Positions 16,150 through 25,187 of a DNA stretch of 36,072 bases are shown piece by piece. How positions within the stretch are numbered: the stretch's first letter is position 1; each line of letters opens with the position of its first letter. Below the pieces are notes generated by a model, which did not search any database, was not told where the DNA came from, and was given only the letters and a program-made list of their open reading frames with translations. The position numbers were made by a program, and so were the translations under genes. The stretch is taken from NCBI GenBank assembly GCA_021740585.1, contig JAIOZM010000042.1, forward strand, positions 1 through 36,072. Direction: 5' to 3'. Source of the stretch: Bacteroidales bacterium. GTDB lineage: Bacteria > Bacteroidota > Bacteroidia > Bacteroidales > GCA-2748055.

Positions 16150-17580
16150 ATGCAAACAATATCTTTGTATTTCCAGGTCCATCAGCCCTTTCGCTACAGA
16201 AATTACAGATTCTTCGAAATAGGTAACGACCATTACTATTACGACGATTATCAGAATGAGAGTATTTTGTTAAAAGTAGCTGAGAAATGCTATCTTCCTG
16301 CAAATCAAATTATGCTCGATCTTATAAAGAAGTATGACGGGAAATTTAAACTCAGCTTTTCTATTTCAGGTGTTGCACTCGATCAGTTCGAATTATATGC
16401 TCCGGAAGTAATTGAGTCTTTCAAAAAATTGGCTGAAACCGGGCATGTGGAATTTCTTTCTGAAACCTATTCGCATTCTCTGGTAGCTCTAAAAAATAAA
16501 GAGGAGTTTCGCCGTCAGGTTGAAAATCATAGAAATAAAATCAAAGAACTTTTTAAAGTTGAACCTAAAGTTTTCAGAAACACCGAGCTAATCTATTCCG
16601 ACGAAATTGGGAATATGGTAAGCGAAATGGGTTATACCGGAATGCTTACTGAAGGTGCTAAACACGTTTTAGGATGGAAATCACCAAATTATGTGTATAC
16701 CAATGCCATTAACCCAAAACTTAAGGTTTTATTGAAAAATTTTAAACTAAGTGATGACATAGCCTTTAGATTCTCTAATCCATCATGGTCAGAATACCCG
16801 CTTACAACTGAAAAGTTTGTTGGATGGTTAAAGCATATTGATAAGAAAGAAGAGGTGATTAATTTGTTTATGGATTATGAAACTTTCGGTGAACATCAAT
16901 GGGCTGAGACGGGTATTTTTGAATTTCTGAAAGCATTGCCCGGAGCAGTATTCGCGAATTCCAAAATTGGATTCAGTACTCCTTCTGAAATTTTCGAAAA
17001 CCATCAGCCTGTGGGTGCAGTTAATGTTCCAAACCCTATATCCTGGGCAGATGAAGAAAGAGATCTCACTGCCTGGCTGGGGAACCCCCTTCAAGAGCAA
17101 GCCTTCAACAAATTATATTCTTTGCTGGATAAAGTGCGCAAAATCAATGACCCCAAATTAAATAAGGATTACGACTATCTGCAGGTAAGCGATCATTTCT
17201 ACTATATGGCCACCAAGTTTCTTTCCGATGGTGATGTTCATTCTTATTTTAATCCCTACAATTCACCATACGAAGCTTTTATTAATTATATGAACGTATT
17301 ATCTGATTTTGAGATCAGATTAAATGCCATTATTCCGGTTTCCGGAGCTGAAGAACTGGTGCGTATGAATAAAATCATAAACGAAAAGGATGAGCTAATA
17401 GAAAAATTCAAAGAAGAATTAAAATCGATAAAAGCTAAAACAGGAAAATCAGTGGCTGCTAAACCTGCAGCTCCCGTTAGAACAAAAACGGTGAAGAAAA
17501 CTACGGATAAAAGTACTTCCACAAAAGTGAAAAAGACAGCAAAGCCGGTTTCTGCCAGAAAACCATCCGCAAAAAAGTAG
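16150..17580 (+). CDS. GH57 family alpha-glucan enzyme with basic Ala/Lys/Pro tail
   Basis: A 476-residue protein of glycoside hydrolase family 57 (alpha-amylase, 4-alpha-glucanotransferase or branching activities). The five conserved regions are visible: VHQP (H11-P13), GHVEFLSETYSHS, the nucleophile segment VFRNTELIYSDE (E146), the acid segment FMDYETFGEHQW (D242) and SWADEERDLTAWLGN. The 96-residue spacing between E146 and D242 is close to that of characterised GH57 enzymes. The catalytic part ends near 390; a short coiled coil (~400-428) and a tail of about 48 residues rich in Lys, Ala, Pro and Thr follow (for example SVAAKPAAPVRTKTVKK). It has no signal peptide, so it probably acts on intracellular glycogen or maltodextrin. 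Confidence 0.93.
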   Translation: MQTISLYFQVHQPFRYRNYRFFEIGNDHYYYDDYQNESILLKVAEKCYLPANQIMLDLIKKYDGKFKLSFSISGVALDQFELYAPEVIESFKKLAETGHVEFLSETYSHSLVALKNKEEFRRQVENHRNKIKELFKVEPKVFRNTELIYSDEIGNMVSEMGYTGMLTEGAKHVLGWKSPNYVYTNAINPKLKVLLKNFKLSDDIAFRFSNPSWSEYPLTTEKFVGWLKHIDKKEEVINLFMDYETFGEHQWAETGIFEFLKALPGAVFANSKIGFSTPSEIFENHQPVGAVNVPNPISWADEERDLTAWLGNPLQEQAFNKLYSLLDKVRKINDPKLNKDYDYLQVSDHFYYMATKFLSDGDVHSYFNPYNSPYEAFINYMNVLSDFEIRLNAIIPVSGAEELVRMNKIINEKDELIEKFKEELKSIKAKTGKSVAAKPAAPVRTKTVKKTTDKSTSTKVKKTAKPVSARKPSAKK

Positions 17581-17723
17581 AGTTAATTTTGTTAAATCTG
17601 GGTTTTTAAGATTGAATTTTCACAGTATTGAGGTTTTCTTACCTTTTAATTATTGTGTTCGAAACATGAATTGTTCATTCTTTAAAAACCAATATTGTTA
17701 TACTAAAACATCAAAACAAGAAA

Positions 17724-20700
17724 ATGAAAACCGATTATATATTTGAAGTAAGCTGGGAGATTTGTAATAAAGTAGGTGGAATACATACCGTTATTTCCAC
17801 TAAAGCAATTACATTGGAAAAAGAGTATAAGGATAAATATGTTCTTCTGGGGCCCGACGTATGGAGAGAAAGTACAACACACCCCGAGTTTGAAGAAGAC
17901 TTCAATCTCCTTGCCGGCTGGAAAGCACACGCTTTATCTGAAGGTCTGAGAGTTAGAGTGGGGAGATGGAAAATAGCCGGCAGACCCCTGGTGCTTTTAA
18001 TTGATTTTACAGCATTTTTTAACCAGAAAGATGAAATCTTCGCTAAGTTTTGGGAACAATATCATCTCGATTCCATGACGGGACAATGGGATTATATCGA
18101 GCCCTCTTTGTTTGGTTACGGTTCAGCCCGTGTTATTGAATCATATGTGAAATATCACCTTTCTCCCAGCGATAAAGTTGTTGCCCAGTTTCATGAATGG
18201 ATGACAGGAGCCGGATTGCTATACCTGAAAAAAGCTTTGCCTCAGGTAGGTACCATTTTTACTACTCATGCCACCGTAATTGGAAGATCCATTGCCGGAA
18301 ACGGACAACCCCTCTATAGCAAAATGAATGAATTCGACGGCGATTTGAAAGCCAGAGAGTTTAATGTTATTGCCAAACAATCGATGGAGAAAATCTGTGC
18401 TCAAAATGCAGATGCATTCACTACCGTGAGCGAACTTACATCGAAAGAATGTGCGCAGTTTCATCAAAAGGAAGTCGATCTCGTTACTCCAAACGGATTT
18501 GAAGATAGTTTTGTCCCTCAGGAAAATTTTAATGAGAAAAGGGCAGAAGCCAGAGAAGCAATTCTGAAAGTAGCGGGAAGTTTATTATGTGAGGAATTGC
18601 CCTTAAATACATTTATTGTTGCAAATTCCGGCCGTTATGAGTTCAAAAACAAAGGGATTGACATTTTTATCGATGCTCTTGGAAAACTCAAGAGGGAAAA
18701 TTCTCTGGACAGGACTATTCTTGCTCTAATTCTTATCCCTGCAAACCATTATGGAGCCAGAAAAGATTTGCTGGAGAAAATTAATAATCCTAAAACCGAA
18801 CTTTATGGAGATAAATATCTGACTCATAATTTGCATTATGCAGAACACGATCCCATTTTAAGGCAAATTCAAAAGGCAGGTCTTGAGAATAAAAAAGAAG
18901 ATAAAGTAAAAATCATTTTTGTCCCTTCTTATCTGAATGGCGATGATGGCGTATTTAACAAACATTACTGGGACTTGCTTATAGGTATGGACCTAACTGT
19001 ATTTCCTTCTTATTATGAACCCTGGGGTTATACTCCTTTGGAAAGTCTCGCTTTTCATATTCCTACCGTAACAACCAGTCTGGCAGGTTTCGGACTATGG
19101 GTAAGGGATGAATACAAGAAACCGGGGAATGGAATTTTCGTTCTCGATAGAAACGATGAAAATGATGTGGAAGTGATTGCTGGAATCTCAGACTCCATCT
19201 TGAAAATGCTATCCTTAAGCGAATCTGAAACCGATAACGCACGCGAAAAAGCATTCGACATTTCACGAACCGCCCTATGGAAAAATATGATTTCATACTA
19301 TAAATTTGCTTTTCAGATTGCTTTGGAAAAGGTTACTGAAAGAGTAGACAAGTTTGTTGTATCTGAAAGAATAGAAAAATTACCCCAAATTAACCTTTCA
19401 CAAGGAAGAACCCCAAGTTGGAAAAAGGTAATCGTTTCACAAAATGTTCCCGATAAATTAAAGGCACTCGAAGAATTAAGCAGAAACTTATGGTGGTCAT
19501 GGAATCAGGATGCTATCGACTTATTCGAGTCAATTGATTCTGAATTGTGGATTGAAAGCGAAAGAAACCCTATAAGTTTTATCGAGAATATTCCTTTCAA
19601 AAAGATTGAAAAACTGAAGAGCGACGAGAAATTTCAAGCTCAATTATTAAAGGTTTATAAAGAATTCCGTGAATATATGGATTCTGCAAATACCGAAAGT
19701 CCGCAAATTGCTTATTACAGCATGGAATTTGGTTTGCATGAGTCGCTGAAGATTTATTCCGGAGGACTCGGACTTTTGGCAGGCGATTACCTGAAAGAAG
19801 CCAGCGATTATAATACCAATATCATTGGTGTTGGACTCCTTTATCGTTACGGTTATTTCAAGCAGGTACTCAGTGCTTCAGGTCAGCAGGAATCGGTGGC
19901 AGAAGCCATTCATTTTTCTAAACTTCCTGCAATACCTGTTCAGGATGAACACGGAAACTGGAAGGAAATAAGCATTATGTTCCCTGGCCGGGAATTGAAA
20001 GCCAGAATTTGGAGAGTTGATGTAGGAAGAGTAAAACTATTTCTTCTCGATACCGACTTTGAGGCGAATATGGAACAAGACAGATCTATTACCCACCAAC
20101 TTTACGGGGGTGACAATGAAAATCGTCTGAAGCAGGAACTGTTATTGGGTATTGGTGGTATCAGAACCATCAGAGCCCTCGGATTGCATCCTGATTTATA
20201 CCATTGTAACGAAGGTCATGCTGCATTTATTGGACTCGAAAGATTAAGGGAATATATTCATAAAAAGAATCTTACCTATCCTGAAGCTCTCGAAATCGTA
20301 CGTTCTTCAACCTTATTTACTACCCATACCCCGGTTCCAGCCGGTCACGATTACTTTGAAGAAAACATGATGAGGGCCTATATTTCTCATTACCCTCAGC
20401 GTTTGAAAATTGACTGGAAAGAATTTATGAACCTGGGTAAAATGAGTCCCGAGCAAGCAGGTAGTAAGTTCTCCATGAGTTGTCTGGCGGTCAACCTATC
20501 CATGAAAGTGAATGGGGTAAGTCGTTTGCACGGAGATGTAAGCAAAGAAATGTTTGCGGACATGTGGAAGGGATTCCTGATTGAAGAGGTGCCCATTGGA
20601 TATGTTACAAATGGAGTGCATCTTCCAACCTGGGTTTCTCCAAGATGGCGGAAATTCTATCAGGAGAATCTTTCTCAGGATATTTTAACGAAGCAGGAGG

Positions 20701-21950
20701 ACAGAAAAATCTGGGAGAAAATTTATAAAGTCGATAAAAAGGATATTTGGGATATACGTACCGAGGAGAGAAAGGAACTTGTAAATTTTGTGAAAGATTA
20801 TTTTAGTCAGAATATGTTGTTCAAAAAGCAGGACCCAAGAATGCTGCTTGAGATAAAAGAGAAACTCGATCCAAAAATCTTGACCATTGCCTTTGCCCGT
20901 CGTTTTGCAACCTATAAAAGAGCACATTTGTTGTTCAGAGACCTTGACAGACTGGATGCTATCGTTAACCATCCAACCATGCCGGTGCAATTCCTATTCT
21001 CAGGCAAAGCACATCCGCATGATGGTGCCGGCCAAGATCTGATAAAATACATTATCGATATCTCTAAAGATCCGCGTTTTATCGGTAAAATAGTATTTAT
21101 TGAAAATTACGATATCGGCGTGGCTAAAAAACTGGTTCAGGGTGTGGATATCTGGTTAAACACCCCAACTCGTCCTCTGGAAGCTTCGGGTACCAGTGGT
21201 GAAAAGGCCGTTATGAACGGTGTATTGCATTTCTCAGTGCTCGATGGCTGGTGGGCTGAAGGCTATATTAAGGATGCAGGCTGGGCTTTGGAAGAGGAGA
21301 GAAGTTACGATAATCAGGATTTTCAGGATCAACTGGATGCGGAAAATATTTATTCTTTATTAGAGAATGAAATCACACCTGCATTTTATGAACGCAATAA
21401 ACAGGGCGTTCCTGAAAAATGGGTAGGCTTTATTCAGAATTCAATAAGCAAGGTGGCTCCTGAGTTTACCATGAACAGAATGATACGCGATTATATCGAT
21501 AGGTTTTATTCGAAATTGTTTGAAAGAAATGTTGAATTGAAAAAGAATGCTTATGAAAACGCCATCAAACTGGCCTCATGGAAACATAAAATTCTTCAAA
21601 ATTGGGATAATATAGAAGTGCTGGAAATTGTTTATCCGGACCTTGACCGCCAATCTGTTGAAATAGGGCTGAAATACAAGACCGAAGTGGTTCTGAATCT
21701 TCATCAGCTAAATCCTGACGAAATTGGAGTGGAACTCATTGTAGGCGATCAGCATGCAGAAGGAATCCAAAGAGATATTATCAGTGTTGAGGAATACAAA
21801 CTCGAAGGAATGGAAGGCACTAATGCCCGCTATAAATTAGAGACCATTCCTACCCAGGCTGGTATATTCGATTACGGAATCAGGGTTTTCCCAAAGAATC
21901 CGGAGTGCAATTGCAGGGAGTATCTTGGTTTGGTGAAGTGGATAGGTTAG
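17724..21950 (+). CDS. Fused glycogen synthase (GT3) - alpha-glucan phosphorylase (GT35)
   Basis: A 1408-residue bifunctional protein. Residues ~3-545 are a GT3, eukaryote-type glycogen synthase: FEVSWEICNKVGGIHTV, QFHEWMTG (H157, E158), FTTHATVIGR, and the E-x7-E motif EPWGYTPLE (E432, E440). After a ~25-residue linker, ~575-650 is the DUF3417-like N-terminal part of short-type phosphorylases (KLKALEELSRNLWWSWN), and ~660-1280 is the phosphorylase core: YYSMEFGLHESLKIYSGGLG, HCNEGHAAF, TPVPAGHD, ARRFATYKRA and EASGTSGEKAVMNG with the presumed PLP lysine K1161. A beta-rich ~115-residue C-terminal piece follows. Both halves keep their catalytic residues, so one chain may both extend chains from (probably) UDP-glucose and release glucose-1-phosphate. 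Similar fusions may exist in related Bacteroidales; I cannot verify this. It starts 143 nt after GH57. Confidence 0.95.
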   Translation: MKTDYIFEVSWEICNKVGGIHTVISTKAITLEKEYKDKYVLLGPDVWRESTTHPEFEEDFNLLAGWKAHALSEGLRVRVGRWKIAGRPLVLLIDFTAFFNQKDEIFAKFWEQYHLDSMTGQWDYIEPSLFGYGSARVIESYVKYHLSPSDKVVAQFHEWMTGAGLLYLKKALPQVGTIFTTHATVIGRSIAGNGQPLYSKMNEFDGDLKAREFNVIAKQSMEKICAQNADAFTTVSELTSKECAQFHQKEVDLVTPNGFEDSFVPQENFNEKRAEAREAILKVAGSLLCEELPLNTFIVANSGRYEFKNKGIDIFIDALGKLKRENSLDRTILALILIPANHYGARKDLLEKINNPKTELYGDKYLTHNLHYAEHDPILRQIQKAGLENKKEDKVKIIFVPSYLNGDDGVFNKHYWDLLIGMDLTVFPSYYEPWGYTPLESLAFHIPTVTTSLAGFGLWVRDEYKKPGNGIFVLDRNDENDVEVIAGISDSILKMLSLSESETDNAREKAFDISRTALWKNMISYYKFAFQIALEKVTERVDKFVVSERIEKLPQINLSQGRTPSWKKVIVSQNVPDKLKALEELSRNLWWSWNQDAIDLFESIDSELWIESERNPISFIENIPFKKIEKLKSDEKFQAQLLKVYKEFREYMDSANTESPQIAYYSMEFGLHESLKIYSGGLGLLAGDYLKEASDYNTNIIGVGLLYRYGYFKQVLSASGQQESVAEAIHFSKLPAIPVQDEHGNWKEISIMFPGRELKARIWRVDVGRVKLFLLDTDFEANMEQDRSITHQLYGGDNENRLKQELLLGIGGIRTIRALGLHPDLYHCNEGHAAFIGLERLREYIHKKNLTYPEALEIVRSSTLFTTHTPVPAGHDYFEENMMRAYISHYPQRLKIDWKEFMNLGKMSPEQAGSKFSMSCLAVNLSMKVNGVSRLHGDVSKEMFADMWKGFLIEEVPIGYVTNGVHLPTWVSPRWRKFYQENLSQDILTKQEDRKIWEKIYKVDKKDIWDIRTEERKELVNFVKDYFSQNMLFKKQDPRMLLEIKEKLDPKILTIAFARRFATYKRAHLLFRDLDRLDAIVNHPTMPVQFLFSGKAHPHDGAGQDLIKYIIDISKDPRFIGKIVFIENYDIGVAKKLVQGVDIWLNTPTRPLEASGTSGEKAVMNGVLHFSVLDGWWAEGYIKDAGWALEEERSYDNQDFQDQLDAENIYSLLENEITPAFYERNKQGVPEKWVGFIQNSISKVAPEFTMNRMIRDYIDRFYSKLFERNVELKKNAYENAIKLASWKHKILQNWDNIEVLEIVYPDLDRQSVEIGLKYKTEVVLNLHQLNPDEIGVELIVGDQHAEGIQRDIISVEEYKLEGMEGTNARYKLETIPTQAGIFDYGIRVFPKNPECNCREYLGLVKWIG

Positions 21951-21998
21951 TTTTCTTCCCTGCAGCTTTTTTCTGGATAACAGCAGAATAATCTCATT

Positions 21999-22040
21999 AA
22001 AAACTTTGCACATTAGAAACATTGCTTCTAATGTGCAAAG
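21999..22040 (-). terminator. Terminator of the branching-enzyme gene
   Basis: A perfect 15-bp stem: ctttgcacattagaa at 22004-22018 and its complement at 22026-22040, with a 7-nt loop. Read on the minus strand it is followed by TTTTTAA (22003 downward), so it best serves the minus-strand gene ending at 22067. It could also slow transcription from the convergent fusion gene. Confidence 0.75.
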
Positions 22041-22066
22041 AATAGTATTCAATATATCAAAATTTC

Positions 22067-24085
22067 CTAGACCGAATAAACACTCTTCACCCCAATCCTC
22101 TCAAGTACAATCGCCGACCTCGATGGTAAATACAACTTCAACATCTGATCGGGAGTAAACTTTCGCTCCGGAAAACTACGGTGTATGATGCTTTCATCTA
22201 TCCTGTCCTGACCGCCAAAGCTCGAATTATCGCTGCTCAACAAGCATTTGTATTTTCCCGGAATAACTGATATCCCGTAATCGGTAAAGGATTGATTTGG
22301 ATTGAAATTAAAAACGAATAAGAGTTTCCCACGCCTAAAAGCCAGAACCTGATCGCCGGGATGAGCATGCTTTTTGTAAATTTCAGGGATTTTCAGGAGA
22401 TGATATTCTTTGATTAAGCGGATCATTTCCCGGTCAAAATTACCCAGATATTCGTATTTCAGGAAAGGGTTGTCTGCCAGACTCCATTGCCTTCTCGCAT
22501 GTTGATAAGACCAGTCGTTCCCTGCCCTTGGAAAATCGATCCACTCCGGATGACCAAATTCGTTTCCCATAAAATTAAGATAGGAATTGCCAGCTGCAGC
22601 CAGGGTGAAAAGCCTGATCATTTTATGTAAGGCTATCCCCCGGTCGACCACTAAATTCTGACTGCTTTTGTCCATTGAATAATAGATGTCCTTATCGATC
22701 AATCTGAAAATAATCGTTTTGTCCCCCACCAGTGCCTGATCATGCGATTCGGCATAAGCTATTGTTTTTTCTTCATCGCGCTTACGGGTGAGCTCGTAAT
22801 ACATTTCATCCACATTCCATTCCTCATCCTTCTTTTCCTTAATGAGCTTAATCCAGTAATCGGGTGTTCCCATAGCCATTCTGTAATCAAATCCGAGTCC
22901 GCCATCCTCCACAGGATATGCCAGGCCCGGGTAACCACTCATTTCTTCAGCAACTGAAATGGCTTCGGGATTTATTTCATGACACAATTTATTTGCCAGA
23001 GCTAAATAACAAATGGCATCTTCATCCTGACCATTATCGTAATACATCTCATACGAAGTAAAATCTCTGTTTAATCCATGATCAATATAAAGCATACTGG
23101 TAATCCCGTCAAAGCGGAAACCGTCGAAATTAAACTCCTTAAGCCAGTATTGAATATTGGATAAGAGAAAGTGTATGACCTCATTTTTTCCGTAATTGAA
23201 GCAAAGGGAATCCCAGGCAATATGTTCCCTGCGAATACCATCATGAAAGAACTGGTATTTGCTGCCGTCGTAGTTTCCCAGACCTTCCAGTTCATTCTTA
23301 ACTGCATGAGAATGAACTAAATCCATAATAACTCTTAATCCTAAACTGTGGGCTTCGTCAATCAGAGCTTTTAATTGAAATGGAGTCCCAAAACGGGAGG
23401 AGGGAGCAAAAAAACTGGAGACATGATACCCGAAAGAACCGTAATACGGATGTTCCTGAATAGCCATTAACTGTATGGTATTGTAACCGGCTTTTTTTAT
23501 TCTTGGCAGAACATTCAGGCGGAATTCATCATACGAGCCGGTTTTATATTCTTCGGTTGCCATCCCAATATGGGCTTCATAAATTAAGGGCGATTCCTGA
23601 TGGCTATAAAGTTTGGTATTTTTCCATTGGTATTTCTCTTCCGGTGCCCAAACACAGGCATTAAAATTCTTTGTCACCTCATCCTGAACCACATATCTTG
23701 CCCATGCAGGAATACGGTCGCCCATTCCGCCTTCCCAATAAATACGTATCTTATAGAGATCTTTATGTTGAACAGAATCCAGAGGAAGAGATAACTCCCA
23801 GTTACCGTTAGCAAGTTTTTTAAATTGGTAGTTTGGATCTTGTGACCAATTATTAAAATCACCAATAAGAAATAGTTCTGTGGCGTTGGGAGCCCACTCT
23901 CGTATAACCCAACTGTTTTCTAACTTATGCAATCCAAAATACAAATGACCATTGGCAAATTTTTCCAGACTTTTTCCGGTATCCAGTTCCCGGAGCTTTT
24001 CCAGATATTTCTCGTGTCTTTGTCTGATGATATGGCTAAAAGGTTCCAGCCAGCTATCGGTTTGTATGAGTTTTGGATTCTCCAT
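22067..24085 (-). CDS. glgB: 1,4-alpha-glucan branching enzyme (GH13, eukaryote-like)
   Basis: A 672-residue branching enzyme. A CBM48-like N-terminal domain (~55-150, WVIREWAPNATELFLIGDFNNW) precedes the GH13 barrel. Catalytic residues: nucleophile D326 in GFRFDGITSMLY, acid/base E380 in SVAEEMSGYP and transition-state D449 in AESHDQ. The all-beta C-terminal domain includes VLAFRRGKLLFVFNFNPN. The wording of the barrel motifs and the CBM48 layout resemble the plant/animal-type subfamily (GH13_8) more than E. coli GlgB. It would add alpha-1,6 branches to the glucan made by the GT3 half of the fusion. It converges on that fusion gene, 116 nt apart, with a terminator between. No promoter consensus was found upstream. 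Confidence 0.95.
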   Translation of the reverse strand: MENPKLIQTDSWLEPFSHIIRQRHEKYLEKLRELDTGKSLEKFANGHLYFGLHKLENSWVIREWAPNATELFLIGDFNNWSQDPNYQFKKLANGNWELSLPLDSVQHKDLYKIRIYWEGGMGDRIPAWARYVVQDEVTKNFNACVWAPEEKYQWKNTKLYSHQESPLIYEAHIGMATEEYKTGSYDEFRLNVLPRIKKAGYNTIQLMAIQEHPYYGSFGYHVSSFFAPSSRFGTPFQLKALIDEAHSLGLRVIMDLVHSHAVKNELEGLGNYDGSKYQFFHDGIRREHIAWDSLCFNYGKNEVIHFLLSNIQYWLKEFNFDGFRFDGITSMLYIDHGLNRDFTSYEMYYDNGQDEDAICYLALANKLCHEINPEAISVAEEMSGYPGLAYPVEDGGLGFDYRMAMGTPDYWIKLIKEKKDEEWNVDEMYYELTRKRDEEKTIAYAESHDQALVGDKTIIFRLIDKDIYYSMDKSSQNLVVDRGIALHKMIRLFTLAAAGNSYLNFMGNEFGHPEWIDFPRAGNDWSYQHARRQWSLADNPFLKYEYLGNFDREMIRLIKEYHLLKIPEIYKKHAHPGDQVLAFRRGKLLFVFNFNPNQSFTDYGISVIPGKYKCLLSSDNSSFGGQDRIDESIIHRSFPERKFTPDQMLKLYLPSRSAIVLERIGVKSVYSV

Positions 24086-24206
24086 GATTTTGAATAAAGC
24101 TGAAATTTAACGAATATTCGTTGATTATCTCGAAAAAATAAACATTTCTATGCATTTTTATGTTTGATCATAGTGGAAATACTAAGGGAAAATTGCAGGA
24201 TTTTGT

Positions 24207-24214
24207 TACTTTTG
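24207..24214 (+). promoter_or_regulatory. Promoter -7-like element TACTTTTG upstream of ribF
   Basis: An exact TAnnTTTG match 17 nt before ATG 24232; the start site would fall near 24221, giving a very short leader. No clear -33 TTTG at standard spacing. Confidence 0.45.
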
Positions 24215-24231
24215 CAGGGTTTTAGGTGATT

Positions 24232-25164
24232 ATGAAAATTTGGCATGAAATAAATAAATTTAAGGCAGTAAATCCTGTTGCTACAGTGGGGGTTTTTGAC
24301 GGAGTGCATCCCGGACATAAGTTTTTACTGAATAAACTTAAGGATAAAGCTAAGGAGCTGGGAGGGGAGTCGGTTTTAATAACATTATGGCCCCATCCGC
24401 GCTATGTTTTGGAGAAAGATCATCTAGGATTAAGGTATCTGAGTACGATAGATGAAAAGATAATTTTGATCGAAAATGAGGGTGTTGATCACTTAGTGAT
24501 TATTCCTTTTTCACAGGAATTTTCGCAATTGACTTCTTGTGAGTTTATAAGGGAATTTCTGATACGTCAGATGAAGATCAAACATTTATTACTTGGCTAC
24601 GATCATAAATTTGGAAAAGACAGGCAAGGTGATCTTGAAATTTTAAAGCAATGTGCAACTGATGAAGATTTTTCGATAAGTAGAGCAGAAGCGTTTAATT
24701 TTGAAGAAACACGGGTAAGTTCTTCCCTCATCCGGAAGCTAATATTAGAAGGAGATCTGGACGCAGCTAACCATGCTTTGGATTATAATTATTTCCTTTT
24801 AGGAACGGTTGTTGAGGGAAATAAGTTAGGCAGGGAAATTGGATTCCCAACGGCTAATATTAAACTACAGGATAAAAATAAACTATTGCCTAAAGTTGGA
24901 GTTTATGCTGTATATTTAAGTATTGAAGGAAAAATTTATCCGGGTATGCTGAATATTGGATACAGACCTACGGTAGATAGTGGAAATCATAATAAGTCGG
25001 TAGAAGTGCACTTATTCGACTTTAAAAAAAATATATACGGAAAAAGAGTGGCTCTTTCGTTCCGAAAAAGAATGAGAGATGAAAAAAAATTCGATTCAAT
25101 AGAAGAATTGAAAGAGCAATTGACGAAGGACAAGGAAATTGCAATACAAGTATTAAAAGATTAA
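24232..25164 (+). CDS. ribF: Bifunctional riboflavin kinase / FAD synthetase
   Basis: 310 residues from ATG 24232 (an in-frame GTG at 24226 lies just before). The N-terminal nucleotidyltransferase half has GVFDGVHPGHKFLL (F22-H29, the HxGH-type adenylylation motif) and LLGYDHKFGKDRQGD, then ETRVSSSLIRKLI. The C-terminal riboflavin kinase half (~185-305) has GNKLGREIGFPTANI, PKVGVYAVY, GMLNIGYRPTV and VEVHLFDF...YGKRVALSF. It makes FMN and then FAD from riboflavin. ahcY follows after 23 nt. No FMN riboswitch is visible in the short upstream region. Confidence 0.97.
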   Translation: MKIWHEINKFKAVNPVATVGVFDGVHPGHKFLLNKLKDKAKELGGESVLITLWPHPRYVLEKDHLGLRYLSTIDEKIILIENEGVDHLVIIPFSQEFSQLTSCEFIREFLIRQMKIKHLLLGYDHKFGKDRQGDLEILKQCATDEDFSISRAEAFNFEETRVSSSLIRKLILEGDLDAANHALDYNYFLLGTVVEGNKLGREIGFPTANIKLQDKNKLLPKVGVYAVYLSIEGKIYPGMLNIGYRPTVDSGNHNKSVEVHLFDFKKNIYGKRVALSFRKRMRDEKKFDSIEELKEQLTKDKEIAIQVLKD

Positions 25165-25187
25165 AATAAATTTGAAATAAAAATAAA

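Noticed and set aside
19380..19460. Synthase-phosphorylase junction as a sequencing or assembly artefact
   Set aside because: The frame is continuous, with a natural Pro/Ser/Lys-containing linker and no lost residues on either side; long-read confirmation would settle it.
24086..25187. FMN riboswitch before ribF or SAH riboswitch before ahcY
   Set aside because: The ribF leader is probably about 11 nt and the gap before ahcY is 23 nt; neither can hold an aptamer.
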